NCBI GenBank assembly: GCA_944320775.1
Contig: CALUIV010000016.1
Span: forward strand, 1-63,050
Length of the DNA: 63,050 bases
Direction: 5' to 3'
Origin: an uncultured Paraprevotella sp.
GTDB taxonomy: Bacteria > Bacteroidota > Bacteroidia > Bacteroidales > Bacteroidaceae
The stretch's first letter is position 1; each line of letters opens with the position of its first letter. Of this stretch, positions 1 through 8,570 are shown in pieces. The notes under the pieces are model-generated. The model was given only the letters and a program-made list of their open reading frames with translations. It was not told the origin of the DNA and did no database searches. The position numbers were made by a program, and so were the translations under genes.

Positions 1-73
1 TGACTAGTGGGACTCGAACCCACGACATTCAGAACCACAATCTGACGCTCTAACCAACTGAACTATAGTCACC
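1..73 (-). tRNA. tRNA-His(GTG), 3' end cut by window edge
   Basis: Read on the minus strand this is a cloverleaf with anticodon GTG, so it charges histidine. It has the extra 5' G (G-1) that marks tRNA-His and a TTCGAGT T-loop. The last two bases of the 3' acceptor strand lie outside the window. It is identical to the copy at 122-196 over all bases present, and CCA is not encoded in that copy. Confidence 0.95.
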
Positions 74-121
74 ATTTTAAATGATGCTTATAGACTTTAA
101 ATAACATAACCCTAACTAGGG

Positions 122-196
122 GGTGACTAGTGGGACTCGAACCCACGACATTCAGAACCACAATCTGACGCTCTAACCAACTGAACTATAGTCACC
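122..196 (-). tRNA. tRNA-His(GTG)
   Basis: Complete second copy on the minus strand. The acceptor stem GTGACTA pairs with TAGTCAC, G-1 faces discriminator C73, and the anticodon is GTG. No CCA is encoded. It sits 123 bases from the first copy, so the two form a tandem pair, probably co-transcribed. It lies downstream of folD on the same strand. Confidence 0.96.
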
Positions 197-365
197 GTGT
201 TGATTTATTCAATCACTTGTTATTTCGTTCCTTAAAGCGAGTGCAAAGGTATGAGTTTTATTCTATATTTCCAAATATTTGGAGACTTTTTTCTTAAAAA
301 TATGAATATTGTTTGTTTTTGGCCGTTTTATGGGTTTTTCAGGAGTTGTATAAAGAGAAAACGGA

Positions 366-1244
366 TTATCCATAAATCTCTTTTTTACCTGCAGAAAGTG
401 TGTTTTGCATCAGCATACAAATAGTCATAGGACCTACACCACCAGGGACAGGCGTAATGTAGCTGCATTTAGGAGCTACTTCATCATATTTAACGTCACC
501 ATTTAAACGGTATCCGGACTTTTTGCTTGCGTCTGTAACTCTTGTCGTGCCGACATCTATAATTACGGCTCCTTCTTTGACCATGTCGGCCGTAACAAAA
601 TTCGGTTGTCCAATGGCAGCGATAATGATATCAGCTGTGCGGCATTCATCTTTTAATGTTTTGCTGTGGCTGTGGCAAACCGTAACGGTTGCATCACCAT
701 ATTGTTTCTGCATCATCAGCTGCGCCATAGGTTTTCCTACGATGTTACTTCTTCCTAGGATAACACATTTTTTGCCACTGGTTTCAATATGATAACGGCG
801 AAGCAGTTCCAAAATCCCTTTAGGAGTTGCTGGAATATAGCAGGGGAGACCAATTGCCATACGTCCGACATTAATCGGATGAAAACCGTCGACATCTTTT
901 CGATAATCTATTGCTTCTATGACTTTTTGTTCCGAAATATGTTGGGGTAAGGGGAGTTGGACGATAAAGCCGTCTACATCCTTGTCTTCATTAAGCTCAT
1001 GGACTTTTTTCAACAGAGTCTCCTCTGTTATATTTTCTTCAAAGCGAATCAGAGACGATGTAAAGCCACATGCTTCACAAGCTAAAACTTTGTTTTTTAC
1101 ATAGGTTTCACTGCCACCGTCATGGCCTACCAGTATTGCTGCTAAATGTGGGCGTTTGCCACCCTGTGCTACTATTCGCTCCACTTCTTCAGCTATTTCT
1201 TTTTTTATCAGTGCAGCAGTAGCTTTACCGTCAATGATTTGCAT
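366..1244 (-). CDS. folD: Bifunctional methylenetetrahydrofolate dehydrogenase/cyclohydrolase
   Basis: FolD interconverts 5,10-methylene-, methenyl- and 10-formyl-THF in the cytosol, supplying one-carbon units for purines and fMet-tRNA. The 292-aa length is standard. Visible are the YVKNK segment with the catalytic lysine near residue 52, the [11 protein letters not shown] signature near 90-100, the dinucleotide-binding GRSNIVGKP near 165-175 and the [10 protein letters not shown] signature near 265-275. It follows ffh by 31 bases, so the two are probably one operon. A clear AGGAGG lies 8 bases before the ATG, which is unusual here because most genes in the window lack a Shine-Dalgarno site. 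Confidence 0.97.
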   Translation of the reverse strand: MQIIDGKATAALIKKEIAEEVERIVAQGGKRPHLAAILVGHDGGSETYVKNKVLACEACGFTSSLIRFEENITEETLLKKVHELNEDKDVDGFIVQLPLPQHISEQKVIEAIDYRKDVDGFHPINVGRMAIGLPCYIPATPKGILELLRRYHIETSGKKCVILGRSNIVGKPMAQLMMQKQYGDATVTVCHSHSKTLKDECRTADIIIAAIGQPNFVTADMVKEGAVIIDVGTTRVTDASKKSGYRLNGDVKYDEVAPKCSYITPVPGGVGPMTICMLMQNTLSAGKKEIYG

Positions 1245-1275
1245 AATTACCTCCTGTTTAATTAATGATTATATT

Positions 1276-2622
1276 TTATTTGATTTTGGGCATACCCGGA
1301 AGTTTGGGCATACGTCCCATCATTTTACCCATGTTGCTGCTGGTCACCATTTTCATCATTTTTCTTGTCTGATCAAATTGTTTGATCAATCGGTTAACCT
1401 CCTGCAGGCTGGTTCCTGATCCTTTGGCTATACGCTGACGTCTGCTGCCATTGAGTATTTCCGGATTTGTCCGTTCTCTAGGTGTCATACTTTGAATGAT
1501 TGCTTCAATGCCTTTAAAGGCGTTGTCGTCGATATCAATATCTTTAATGGCTTTTCCTACTCCAGGAATCATGCTGGCAAGATCTTTCAGGTTACCCATT
1601 TTTTTGATCTGCTGGATTTGATTCATGAAGTCGTTAAAGTCAAATTGGTTTTTGGCGATTTTCTTTTGCAGTCGTTTGGCTTCTTCTTCGTCATATTGTT
1701 CTTGGGCGCGTTCAACAAGTGATACGATATCTCCCATACCCAAAATACGGTCGGCCATACGTGATGGATGGAACGGGTCAATGGCTTCCATCTTTTCTCC
1801 CGTACCCACGAATTTAATCGGTTTGTTAACGACAGTACGGATAGAAAGTGCTGCACCACCTCGTGTATCGCCGTCCAGTTTGGTCAATACGACACCGTCA
1901 AAATCCAGTCTTTCATTGAATTCTTTGGCTGTATTGACAGCGTCCTGTCCGGTCATCGCATCAACAACAAAAAGCGTCTCGTCTGGGGTAATTGCATTTT
2001 TTATTGCGGCAATTTCCTGCATCATTTCTTCGTCTACGGCCAGACGACCTGCTGTATCAACGATGACCGTATCGTAACCTTTAGCTTTGGCTTCCTGAAT
2101 AGCGTGTAGAGCTATTTGTACAGGATCTTTGCTTTCTGGCTCGCTGTATACAGGAATTCCCATTTGTTCTCCTAATACTTTTAATTGTTCAACAGCGGCA
2201 GGACGATATACGTCGCATGCTGCCATTAAAGGCTTTTTGTTCTTTTTGTTTTTGAGCATTAAAGCCAGCTTTCCTGAAAAGGTCGTTTTTCCGGCACCGT
2301 TTAAACCAGCCATTAATATTACTGCCGGATGACCTTTGAGATTCATGTCAACCGTTTCACTTCCCATCAGTTTGGTTAATTCGTCATGGACGATTTTCAC
2401 CATTAACTGGCTTGGCTTTACGGCTGTAAGTACATTTTGTCCTAAGGCCTTTTCTTTTACTGTGTCGGTAAATGTTTTGGCTACCTTGTAGTTTACATCT
2501 GCATCGAGCAATGCACGGCGCACGTCCTTTAGTGTTTCGGCAACATTGATTTCAGTGATTTTACCTTCCCCTTTTAAAATTTTAAAAGACCGTTCCAGTC
2601 TTTCGCTAAGATTGTCAAACAT
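1276..2622 (-). CDS. ffh: Signal recognition particle protein Ffh (SRP54)
   Basis: Ffh binds signal peptides and 4.5S RNA and docks ribosomes to FtsY at the membrane. The 448-aa protein has the N-terminal four-helix bundle, the GTPase G domain (P-loop GLNGAGKTT near 107-116, DTAGRL near 190, TKLDGDTRGG near 247) and the methionine-rich M domain with its GSGTS-x-EVN segment near 400. The C-terminus is rich in Met and Gly, as is usual. It is the first gene of an ffh-folD pair. Confidence 0.97.
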   Translation of the reverse strand: MFDNLSERLERSFKILKGEGKITEINVAETLKDVRRALLDADVNYKVAKTFTDTVKEKALGQNVLTAVKPSQLMVKIVHDELTKLMGSETVDMNLKGHPAVILMAGLNGAGKTTFSGKLALMLKNKKNKKPLMAACDVYRPAAVEQLKVLGEQMGIPVYSEPESKDPVQIALHAIQEAKAKGYDTVIVDTAGRLAVDEEMMQEIAAIKNAITPDETLFVVDAMTGQDAVNTAKEFNERLDFDGVVLTKLDGDTRGGAALSIRTVVNKPIKFVGTGEKMEAIDPFHPSRMADRILGMGDIVSLVERAQEQYDEEEAKRLQKKIAKNQFDFNDFMNQIQQIKKMGNLKDLASMIPGVGKAIKDIDIDDNAFKGIEAIIQSMTPRERTNPEILNGSRRQRIAKGSGTSLQEVNRLIKQFDQTRKMMKMVTSSNMGKMMGRMPKLPGMPKIK

Positions 2623-2678
2623 ATCTATTAATTATTGTTTTGTCAATGAATTGCAAAGATACGAAAAAAAACAGTTTG

Positions 2679-4862
2679 TCAGTTGTTGTCTCCAAAGAAA
2701 TTGCTGTGTTTGTGTGCAATCGGCCCTACGGTGAACGACGGATTTGTATTCTTCGGATAGATTCGTACAGATTCACCTTTGCGAATAGGTATATTATAAA
2801 TGCGATCTGCAATTCTCGTTATCTTGATTTTTCTTGCTGTTTCAAAATGTGGATTGTCAAAATCAATTTCTACCGTACACAATTCTCCCAAATCATTGGT
2901 GATTTCGATAAATTTGGTTTCCCCATTGAATCGTTCTGCACTGACTAAAAAGGCTCCTTCGGTCCGAAGATGATAAAATTTGACGTTTTTCCATTTGTCG
3001 GGAAGTGCAGGGAAAATACGGATTTTACCTCCCCAGCTTTGTATTAGCATGTCTAAAATACATTGAGTACCGGCAATAGGAGAAACGATAGAATTTTCTT
3101 CTTTGCAATACAGCGTATTTTTCGTCAGACGATAGTCGGTCAGTAATTTCAAATATCTTAAAGCTTGATTTCCTTTCCTGATGGCTGAAAAAGCTGAGGA
3201 TGCTCCGGCATAAGAGTATCCCTGCAGTTCATTTCCTTGCTTCAACCAGGTGTTTAAGGAATTTTCAATGAGGCGTTCGTTTTCTTGATTCTCAATATTT
3301 ATCAGATACAGCGGATAAATGGAAATAAGATGCGCATACGAACTTATTGATGTTCTTAAGGGAGTGTTTCTACCAATGAGGATTCCATTTTTATCTGTTG
3401 AGATCGGTGCCAGATTTTTGAGGATATGTCGCCATTCTGCTACTTGAGCATCGTTGATTTGCAGTCGGTTGGAAATGGAAATTAATGTTTGGCAGCCCCA
3501 TTTTAGAAGGGCAAGATCGTAGTTGTAGTCTGATACATAGCCATAATCTGCCAAAAATACTGCAGGCAGATGATAAGTGCCTTCTTGATCTTTAATGATA
3601 TTTTGTAAGTATTTGTTTATTGTTTGTTTCAATATGGGGTATAATGATTCTAATGTCTGGTTGTCCATTTTGTACCGGTAGTGAATCCATATGTTATAGC
3701 AAATCCATACCAGGTCGCTTGTTTCCCACACGGAATTCCTTTTTTTCGTAGCATATGAATAGTCCATCGTGTTCTTGCGAAACAGATTTTCAAGGAAAAC
3801 TCGTTTGGTCCTTAATCGCGCCATATTGTCTGTTCCCTGATTTTCCGATATATATATATCTTCCAGCGAGCTTGCCAGATCAACATGGTTGGATCCGTTC
3901 AAAGCCCAATAAGGAAGGAGTACACGGGGGGGCCATACCGCTTTGGATGCAAATTCTTTTTGCCATAAACCGGATATGTTTATCATGGGACTGTTTGGAC
4001 GTGCGAGTGTTCCAAGTTTATACATTTGCAGCCAATAATAATTTTCTAATTTTGCGTCGGGGATAGCAATGAAGCTCGCCGTGTAGAAATCATGCCACCA
4101 GTTTCTATGGGCAGCTTTTACTCTGTTATACCCTTTACGTAATTGGTTCCGGAACACGTTTTTTCCTAATTCCGTGGCAACAGTGTCTTTATACGAATGA
4201 TTTAACGTAATGTAGAGCGTACGGTGATTGCTTTTCTTCTGGTCATACCACAGAATAGTAGTTTTATTCTTTTGGGCAGCCGTAAGGATACATTTACCTC
4301 CTTCAGGAGCCAAATATGTAGAAAGACTAAATTTTTTACCCTTGTTACTGGTCGGAATCCATGTCCATTTGAAACTGTCTTCTTTGCCTGTTGTCGTTGT
4401 TCGGTTAATCATAACCATTTCATCGGCATGAACAAACGAAGTCAGATTAATTGTCCCTGTCGAGGTGATGATTTTCGTTTCAGTCTCAGCGTTCCACAGA
4501 CTGAGTCTCATTGATCCCGAGATGATTTTGCCGTTCGGTTCCAGACGAAAATAGCCGGGCGAGAACAAATCTTTGTCTGTTAGCTCCAGCGAGTTCATGT
4601 TTGTCGTTCCAATATGCAAAATAAGTGCATTTGAGTCAGGATCTTTGAATAATAATAAACCAATGTTTCCATTTCCCATATAAGCTCCTTCATGCCAGTC
4701 AGTCGGGAGATTCTTCCATATCAGGTCGTACTGTTTCAGATGATTTTGCCAGTTTATGGCAAGAACAGCTTTTTCTTTTTCTACCATCATCTGTGCTGCC
4801 ACAGGTAGTTGGTAAAGCATGTTGACCAGAATAAAAAACAGCAAGAAAAGTTGTTTTCTCAT
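2679..4862 (-). CDS. Secreted six-hairpin glycosidase, GH95/GH65-like
   Basis: The 727-aa protein has a signal peptide (about residues 1-23, ending AAQ) and should work in the periplasm or at the surface. The N-terminal segment with LPTDWHEGAYMGNGNIGL is typical of the beta-sandwich domain before an (alpha/alpha)6 barrel in GH95/GH65-type enzymes. Near the C-terminus, WGGKIRIFPALPDKW plus a following 'LRTEGAFLVSAERF' stretch is the usual closing motif of GH95-like proteins. The substrate is unknown; fucosylated or plant glycans are plausible. No SusC/D genes lie beside it, so it is not in a classical polysaccharide utilisation locus here. The family is clear at fold level, but not the exact GH number. 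Confidence 0.75.
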   Translation of the reverse strand: MRKQLFLLFFILVNMLYQLPVAAQMMVEKEKAVLAINWQNHLKQYDLIWKNLPTDWHEGAYMGNGNIGLLLFKDPDSNALILHIGTTNMNSLELTDKDLFSPGYFRLEPNGKIISGSMRLSLWNAETETKIITSTGTINLTSFVHADEMVMINRTTTTGKEDSFKWTWIPTSNKGKKFSLSTYLAPEGGKCILTAAQKNKTTILWYDQKKSNHRTLYITLNHSYKDTVATELGKNVFRNQLRKGYNRVKAAHRNWWHDFYTASFIAIPDAKLENYYWLQMYKLGTLARPNSPMINISGLWQKEFASKAVWPPRVLLPYWALNGSNHVDLASSLEDIYISENQGTDNMARLRTKRVFLENLFRKNTMDYSYATKKRNSVWETSDLVWICYNIWIHYRYKMDNQTLESLYPILKQTINKYLQNIIKDQEGTYHLPAVFLADYGYVSDYNYDLALLKWGCQTLISISNRLQINDAQVAEWRHILKNLAPISTDKNGILIGRNTPLRTSISSYAHLISIYPLYLINIENQENERLIENSLNTWLKQGNELQGYSYAGASSAFSAIRKGNQALRYLKLLTDYRLTKNTLYCKEENSIVSPIAGTQCILDMLIQSWGGKIRIFPALPDKWKNVKFYHLRTEGAFLVSAERFNGETKFIEITNDLGELCTVEIDFDNPHFETARKIKITRIADRIYNIPIRKGESVRIYPKNTNPSFTVGPIAHKHSNFFGDNN

Positions 4863-5053
4863 GAGGAATGTACTTTATAGGATTGTATTTTTAATTCTAC
4901 AAAAATAAGCAAAAAGGAACTGACTGCAAAAAATATGATTCAATTATAAGTTAATCAAAAGATTCGTGTTGTTTTGTACGTTTAATTCTATTAAAGTTTG
5001 ACAATAGGTTTTTAAAAAAAGTTTTTTCGAATGTATTTTTCAAATGGATGTTC

Positions 5054-5061
5054 TATATTTG
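5054..5061 (+). promoter_or_regulatory. Candidate -7 element TATATTTG
   Basis: The sequence fits the Bacteroidetes -7 consensus TAnnTTTG. It lies 20 bases before the ATG chosen for the transglutaminase lipoprotein. No convincing -33 TTTG is seen at the right spacing, so it is tentative. It also argues against the more upstream TTG/ATG start at 5031. Confidence 0.45.
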
Positions 5062-5081
5062 AATTCACTAACTCAAAAAAT

Positions 5082-6326
5082 ATGAAAAAAACACATTTCT
5101 TTTCAGCTTTATTCGTTGTCGCGTTGATGTCGTCCTGTACGAGTCAGCTAAACGATTTGCAATTAAAAACTAGTGGTGATAAACTCGAAGTGGGAGCCTC
5201 CGAGAACAGTAATCTTTTCCCCGTAGAGGATGATGCCGTACGCCTCAGTGGAACCAAGTCAGAACAAATGTTAGCTTTATTGAGAAAGGTGGATCCCAAA
5301 AATTCACTTTCGTTGTATCGTACGCAAATTACGGAAGAACAATTTCAGGAGATCAAGAAGTTTACGGAAGACAATATAGTCATGGGAATCACTTCGGAAA
5401 AAGACAAGCATGATGCTATTTTCAGATGGATTACTCAGAATATTACATATAAACACAGCAATAATGACCCTTATGAGGTTTTCAAAAACAGAACCGCTAT
5501 TTGTCAGGGATATGCCAATCTGTTAAAGGTTATGGCCATTTCCCAAGGAATTCCGGTAGTCAGCGTCAACGGCATGCTGGTTCCTTTTGGGGGGCACGCA
5601 TGGACATATGTTTATGCTGATGGTGTTTGGTATATGAGTGATCCTACCAATGGTAAAATTAGTCTTGCTGAAAACCTGTCTGATTATGTTGCATATGAGC
5701 CTTCTTGGGCCGAGCTTGCTCTTTTTGAGAATGATGAATTTCAGTTTGAATATAATGACGCCCATTTAAACGTGACTCAAGTCAAATCTACAGATCTCAA
5801 GGTGACTGTTCCCTATAGTGCCGGTGGTTTTGTGGTTACTTCCTTCAGTCCGATTTCGGCTTTATCTGATAATATTAAAGAAATATATATCGGAAAGAAT
5901 ATCGAGACTTTGGGGGAGAATGGAGTGGTTGGATTGAAGGATTATGGAAAGTTAGTAGAAGTGGTCCATATCGATCCCGAGAACCCATATCTCGAAAGTT
6001 ATGAGGGTATTGTTTATAAAAAACAGGGAGATACGACTACACCATATTATATTCCGGCACATTTAAACCGTATTGTCTTGAAACCGAAACTGATGTATGG
6101 GAAGGGGGTTGTTGTAGGTCATGAATATGTCGAAGAAATTGTCTTCCCCGAGGGTGTCGAATATATTGGTGATTATGCAATAGAGAAATGTCCGAGACTG
6201 AAGCGTGTCTATGTACCGGAAAATGCAGAATTGTCACGCAGAGCGCTCTACAATATGTATCAAAGCATAGAGGTGATTTATGGTGACGGAGGAGGAACCG
6301 GAGTTCCGGTTGTAACTGTCGATTAA
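5082..6326 (+). CDS. Lipoprotein with transglutaminase-like protease domain and BspA-type LRR
   Basis: Starting at ATG 5082 gives 414 aa with a clean lipoprotein signal (hydrophobic core then LMSSC). An upstream in-frame start at 5031 would bury this signal, so it was rejected. A transglutaminase-like core follows with a Cys-His-Asp triad: C141 in AICQGYAN, H172 in GGHAWTY, D187 in MSDPTNG. The C-terminal third resembles the LRR_5/BspA repeats seen in Bacteroidales surface proteins (IKEIYIG, VEEIVFPEGVEYIGDYAI). Likely an outer-membrane-anchored peptidase or cross-linking enzyme of unknown substrate. The LysR gene follows after 14 bases. Confidence 0.8.
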   Translation: MKKTHFFSALFVVALMSSCTSQLNDLQLKTSGDKLEVGASENSNLFPVEDDAVRLSGTKSEQMLALLRKVDPKNSLSLYRTQITEEQFQEIKKFTEDNIVMGITSEKDKHDAIFRWITQNITYKHSNNDPYEVFKNRTAICQGYANLLKVMAISQGIPVVSVNGMLVPFGGHAWTYVYADGVWYMSDPTNGKISLAENLSDYVAYEPSWAELALFENDEFQFEYNDAHLNVTQVKSTDLKVTVPYSAGGFVVTSFSPISALSDNIKEIYIGKNIETLGENGVVGLKDYGKLVEVVHIDPENPYLESYEGIVYKKQGDTTTPYYIPAHLNRIVLKPKLMYGKGVVVGHEYVEEIVFPEGVEYIGDYAIEKCPRLKRVYVPENAELSRRALYNMYQSIEVIYGDGGGTGVPVVTVD

Positions 6327-6340
6327 GAGATTATTCGCAT

Positions 6341-7240
6341 ATGTCAGCATTTCGTTTGAAGGTTTTTCGTTCTGTGGCGCACCATTTGAACTTCACTAAG
6401 GCTGCAGAAGAACTGTATGTGTCGCAACCTGCAATAACCCGGCACATCAAAGAGCTGGAATCGGAATATGGCTTGCGACTTTTTGAACGGACTAACGGGC
6501 ACTTACTGCTTACTGAGGCAGGTAAGTGCCTTTTAGTTCATGTTGAACGGATTTTAGAGGCCCATGAAATTCTGGATTATGAAATGAGAAAAATGAGCGG
6601 GTCTGCAGGAGGAGCTTTGCGTATTGGGGCAAGTACGACGATAGCTCAATATGTTATCCCTGCAGCGCTTGCAGCGTTCTCTCAATTGCATCACGGGATG
6701 GAATTGTCTTTGCGTAGCGAGAATACGGAAGAAGTAGAAATGGCTTTGCTGGCTCAGGAAATTGATGTCGGTCTGGTCGAAGGGAGTAGCAGGCATCGAG
6801 TGCTGCATTATACTCCTTTTCTTAAGGATGAACTGGTCGCGATTGTCCGGGCACAGAGTTCTTTAGCGGCACGGGATGAGTTGCAATTATCCGATTTAAT
6901 CCGGATGCCTTTAGTCTTGCGCGAACAAGGTTCGGGCACCTTGGATGTCTTTATCGATGCTTTGCGGAAAAAAGGAGTGCGGACAGTAGATTTGAATGCT
7001 AAAATCCATTTAGGTTGTACGGAAAGCATCAAACGTTTCCTTATTCACACGGATATGGTCGGAATCGTTTCCATCAGGGCTGTTCGTGATGAATTGAGTA
7101 AGGGGATATTTAAGATTCTTGACATTCCGGAATTGCCTTTATATCGTGAACTTTCTGTTGTCCAGCGTCAAGGTCAGGAAGAAGGTCTTGCAGCAGATTT
7201 TGTTCGGTTTATATTTAAACATCAGTCGGATTTATTGTGA
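6341..7240 (+). CDS. LysR-family transcriptional regulator (YeiE/CysB-like)
   Basis: The 299-aa protein has the LysR winged helix-turn-helix at residues 1-65 (FRSVAHHLNFTKAAEELYVS, then QPAITRHIKELE) and a substrate-binding effector domain at 90-295. It sits 103 bases upstream of a YeiH-type exporter on the same strand, matching the well-known yeiE-yeiH pairing, so it probably controls that exporter. Pairing is seen here; the regulatory role is inferred from family context. The effector is unknown, with sulfite or a related sulfur compound suggested for YeiE. Confidence 0.9.
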   Translation: MSAFRLKVFRSVAHHLNFTKAAEELYVSQPAITRHIKELESEYGLRLFERTNGHLLLTEAGKCLLVHVERILEAHEILDYEMRKMSGSAGGALRIGASTTIAQYVIPAALAAFSQLHHGMELSLRSENTEEVEMALLAQEIDVGLVEGSSRHRVLHYTPFLKDELVAIVRAQSSLAARDELQLSDLIRMPLVLREQGSGTLDVFIDALRKKGVRTVDLNAKIHLGCTESIKRFLIHTDMVGIVSIRAVRDELSKGIFKILDIPELPLYRELSVVQRQGQEEGLAADFVRFIFKHQSDLL

Positions 7241-7303
7241 TCTTTATAACAAAATGTTATTATCGATAATTTTTTTTGTTATATATATGTGCGCGATTTG
7301 TTT

Positions 7304-7311
7304 TATCTTTG
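7304..7311 (+). promoter_or_regulatory. Candidate -7 element TATCTTTG before yeiH-like gene
   Basis: TATCTTTG matches the Bacteroidetes -7 consensus exactly and lies 33 bases before the exporter ATG, suggesting that the exporter has its own promoter separate from the LysR gene. A TTTG at 7275-7278 is 25 bases upstream, slightly further than ideal. Confidence 0.55.
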
Positions 7312-7343
7312 CTGCTGTAAAAACACATTAAAACGATACAGCT

Positions 7344-8399
7344 ATGTTCAAAGAAAACAGAAGTGATGTGCTCCATGGAATTCTCCTTATTGTCTTATTC
7401 TCTTTTTCTGCGTTTTATATTGCGGAATTTGATTTTGTGAAACGTTTGTCGTTCAGCCCTTTGATTGTCGGAATCATTTTAGGCATGCTTTATGCCAATA
7501 GTTTGAGAAACAAACTTCCCCAGACATGGGTTCCGGGAATCAAGTTCTGTACCAAGGAAATCCTTCGTGCCGGCATTGTCCTCTATGGGTTTAAGTTAAC
7601 GTTCCAACAGGTTATGGAAATAGGATTACCTGCGATTATTGCAGATGTGTTAATTATTGCCGGCACATTGTTTATAGGGTTACTCGTAGGAAAAATCCTC
7701 AGGATCGATCGAGAAACAGCCCTGATGACCTCAACAGGTAGTGCCATTTGTGGGGCAGCTGCTGTCTTGGGAGCAGAACCTGTTGTCAAATGTGCCCCGC
7801 ATAAAACAGCTGTAGCAGTTTCTACCGTTGTTATTTTTGGTACAATTTCCATGTTTCTTTATCCGGTCTTGTATCGCTCTGGCATTTTGGATTTGAACGA
7901 TCAGGCAATGGCTATTTACACCGGATCCACCTTGCATGAAGTAGCGCATGTTGTTGGTGCCGGCAACGCTATGGATGCGGCGGGAGGTCATGTCGCAGAT
8001 GCAGCTACAATTACGAAAATGATTCGTGTCATGATGCTGGCTCCGGTTCTTGTAATTATGAGTTTGTGTCTGGCTCGTGTGAAAAAAGGCGGAAAAGGTG
8101 GTTCTGCTGAAAAAAGCAAAATAACGATTCCTTGGTTTGCTTTCGGCTTTTTGGCCATTATTGGAGTAAACTCTGTATTACAGGCCGCGTCGTTTATTCC
8201 GGAAAGTGTGTTGGAGCCTACTATCGGATTCATTAATAATCTGGACACTTTCTTGTTGACCATGGCTATGACAGCTTTGGGAGCTGAAACGAGTTTTGAT
8301 AAGTTTAAGCAGGCTGGTGCCAAACCTTTTGTCCTGGCAGCTATTATTTATGTCTGGTTGCTTGGAGGCGGATATCTAATTGCAAAATATTTGATTTGA
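7344..8399 (+). CDS. YeiH/UPF0324 family putative sulfate exporter
   Basis: The 351-aa protein has about ten predicted hydrophobic helices and the family signature TSTGSAICGAAAVLGAEPV near residues 128-146, plus GSTLHEVAHVVGAG near 193-206. UPF0324 proteins are inner-membrane transporters annotated as sulfate or sulfur-compound exporters; transport has been little tested. The LysR gene immediately upstream supports regulated expression. A strong terminator follows at 8428. Confidence 0.85.
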   Translation: MFKENRSDVLHGILLIVLFSFSAFYIAEFDFVKRLSFSPLIVGIILGMLYANSLRNKLPQTWVPGIKFCTKEILRAGIVLYGFKLTFQQVMEIGLPAIIADVLIIAGTLFIGLLVGKILRIDRETALMTSTGSAICGAAAVLGAEPVVKCAPHKTAVAVSTVVIFGTISMFLYPVLYRSGILDLNDQAMAIYTGSTLHEVAHVVGAGNAMDAAGGHVADAATITKMIRVMMLAPVLVIMSLCLARVKKGGKGGSAEKSKITIPWFAFGFLAIIGVNSVLQAASFIPESVLEPTIGFINNLDTFLLTMAMTALGAETSFDKFKQAGAKPFVLAAIIYVWLLGGGYLIAKYLI

Positions 8400-8427
8400 T
8401 GCGGCCGATTGTAAGATTAGAAATGCA

Positions 8428-8459
8428 CACTCCGGATTGATTCCGGAGTGTTTTTTTTT
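8428..8459 (+). terminator. Rho-independent terminator after yeiH-like gene
   Basis: CACTCCGGA pairs perfectly with TCCGGAGTG across a 5-base loop and is followed by nine T. It ends the LysR/YeiH unit before the queuosine operon. Confidence 0.92.
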
Positions 8460-8501
8460 GAAAAAAGTAAGTGTGATGATGCGTATTTCATAAAAAAAGA
8501 A

Positions 8502-8509
8502 TAATTTTG
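8502..8509 (+). promoter_or_regulatory. Candidate -7 element TAATTTTG of the que operon
   Basis: TAATTTTG fits TAnnTTTG. Transcription would start about 5-8 bases later, near 8514-8517, at the foot of the 5' hairpin described next. No good -33 element is visible. Confidence 0.5.
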
Positions 8510-8513
8510 CAAC

Positions 8514-8533
8514 GCCATTCGTAAAAGAATGGC
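8514..8533 (+). promoter_or_regulatory. 5' leader hairpin of the que operon
   Basis: GCCATTC and GAATGGC form a perfect 7-bp stem around a 6-base loop (GTAAAA). It lies between the predicted start of transcription and the riboswitch, with one base between them, so it would be the 5'-terminal structure of the mRNA. It may stabilise the transcript or help the riboswitch fold. There is no T-run, so it is not a terminator. Confidence 0.6.
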
Positions 8534-8534
8534 A

Positions 8535-8565
8535 CTGAGTGCTTGGTAACCTCATTAAAAACAAG
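8535..8565 (+). promoter_or_regulatory. preQ1-I riboswitch
   Basis: The leader folds as an H-type pseudoknot. P1 is TGAG (8536-8539) with CTCA (8551-8554). P2 is CTTG (8542-8545) in the loop with CAAG (8562-8565) after an A-rich linker TTAAAAA. The GGTAACC segment holds the cytosine (8550) equivalent to the preQ1-reading C15 of the Thermoanaerobacter aptamer, and the tail is close to the known TTAACAAAACAAG pattern. P2 ends 5 bases before the ATG of the queuosine precursor transporter, so ligand binding would hide the start region: translational control. The downstream genes make and import preQ1, as expected. Confidence 0.85.
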
Positions 8566-8570
8566 AACAT

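Noticed and set aside
5031-5081. Upstream in-frame start for the transglutaminase lipoprotein
   Set aside because: It would place 17 residues before a textbook lipoprotein signal, and a candidate -7 promoter element lies within that stretch.
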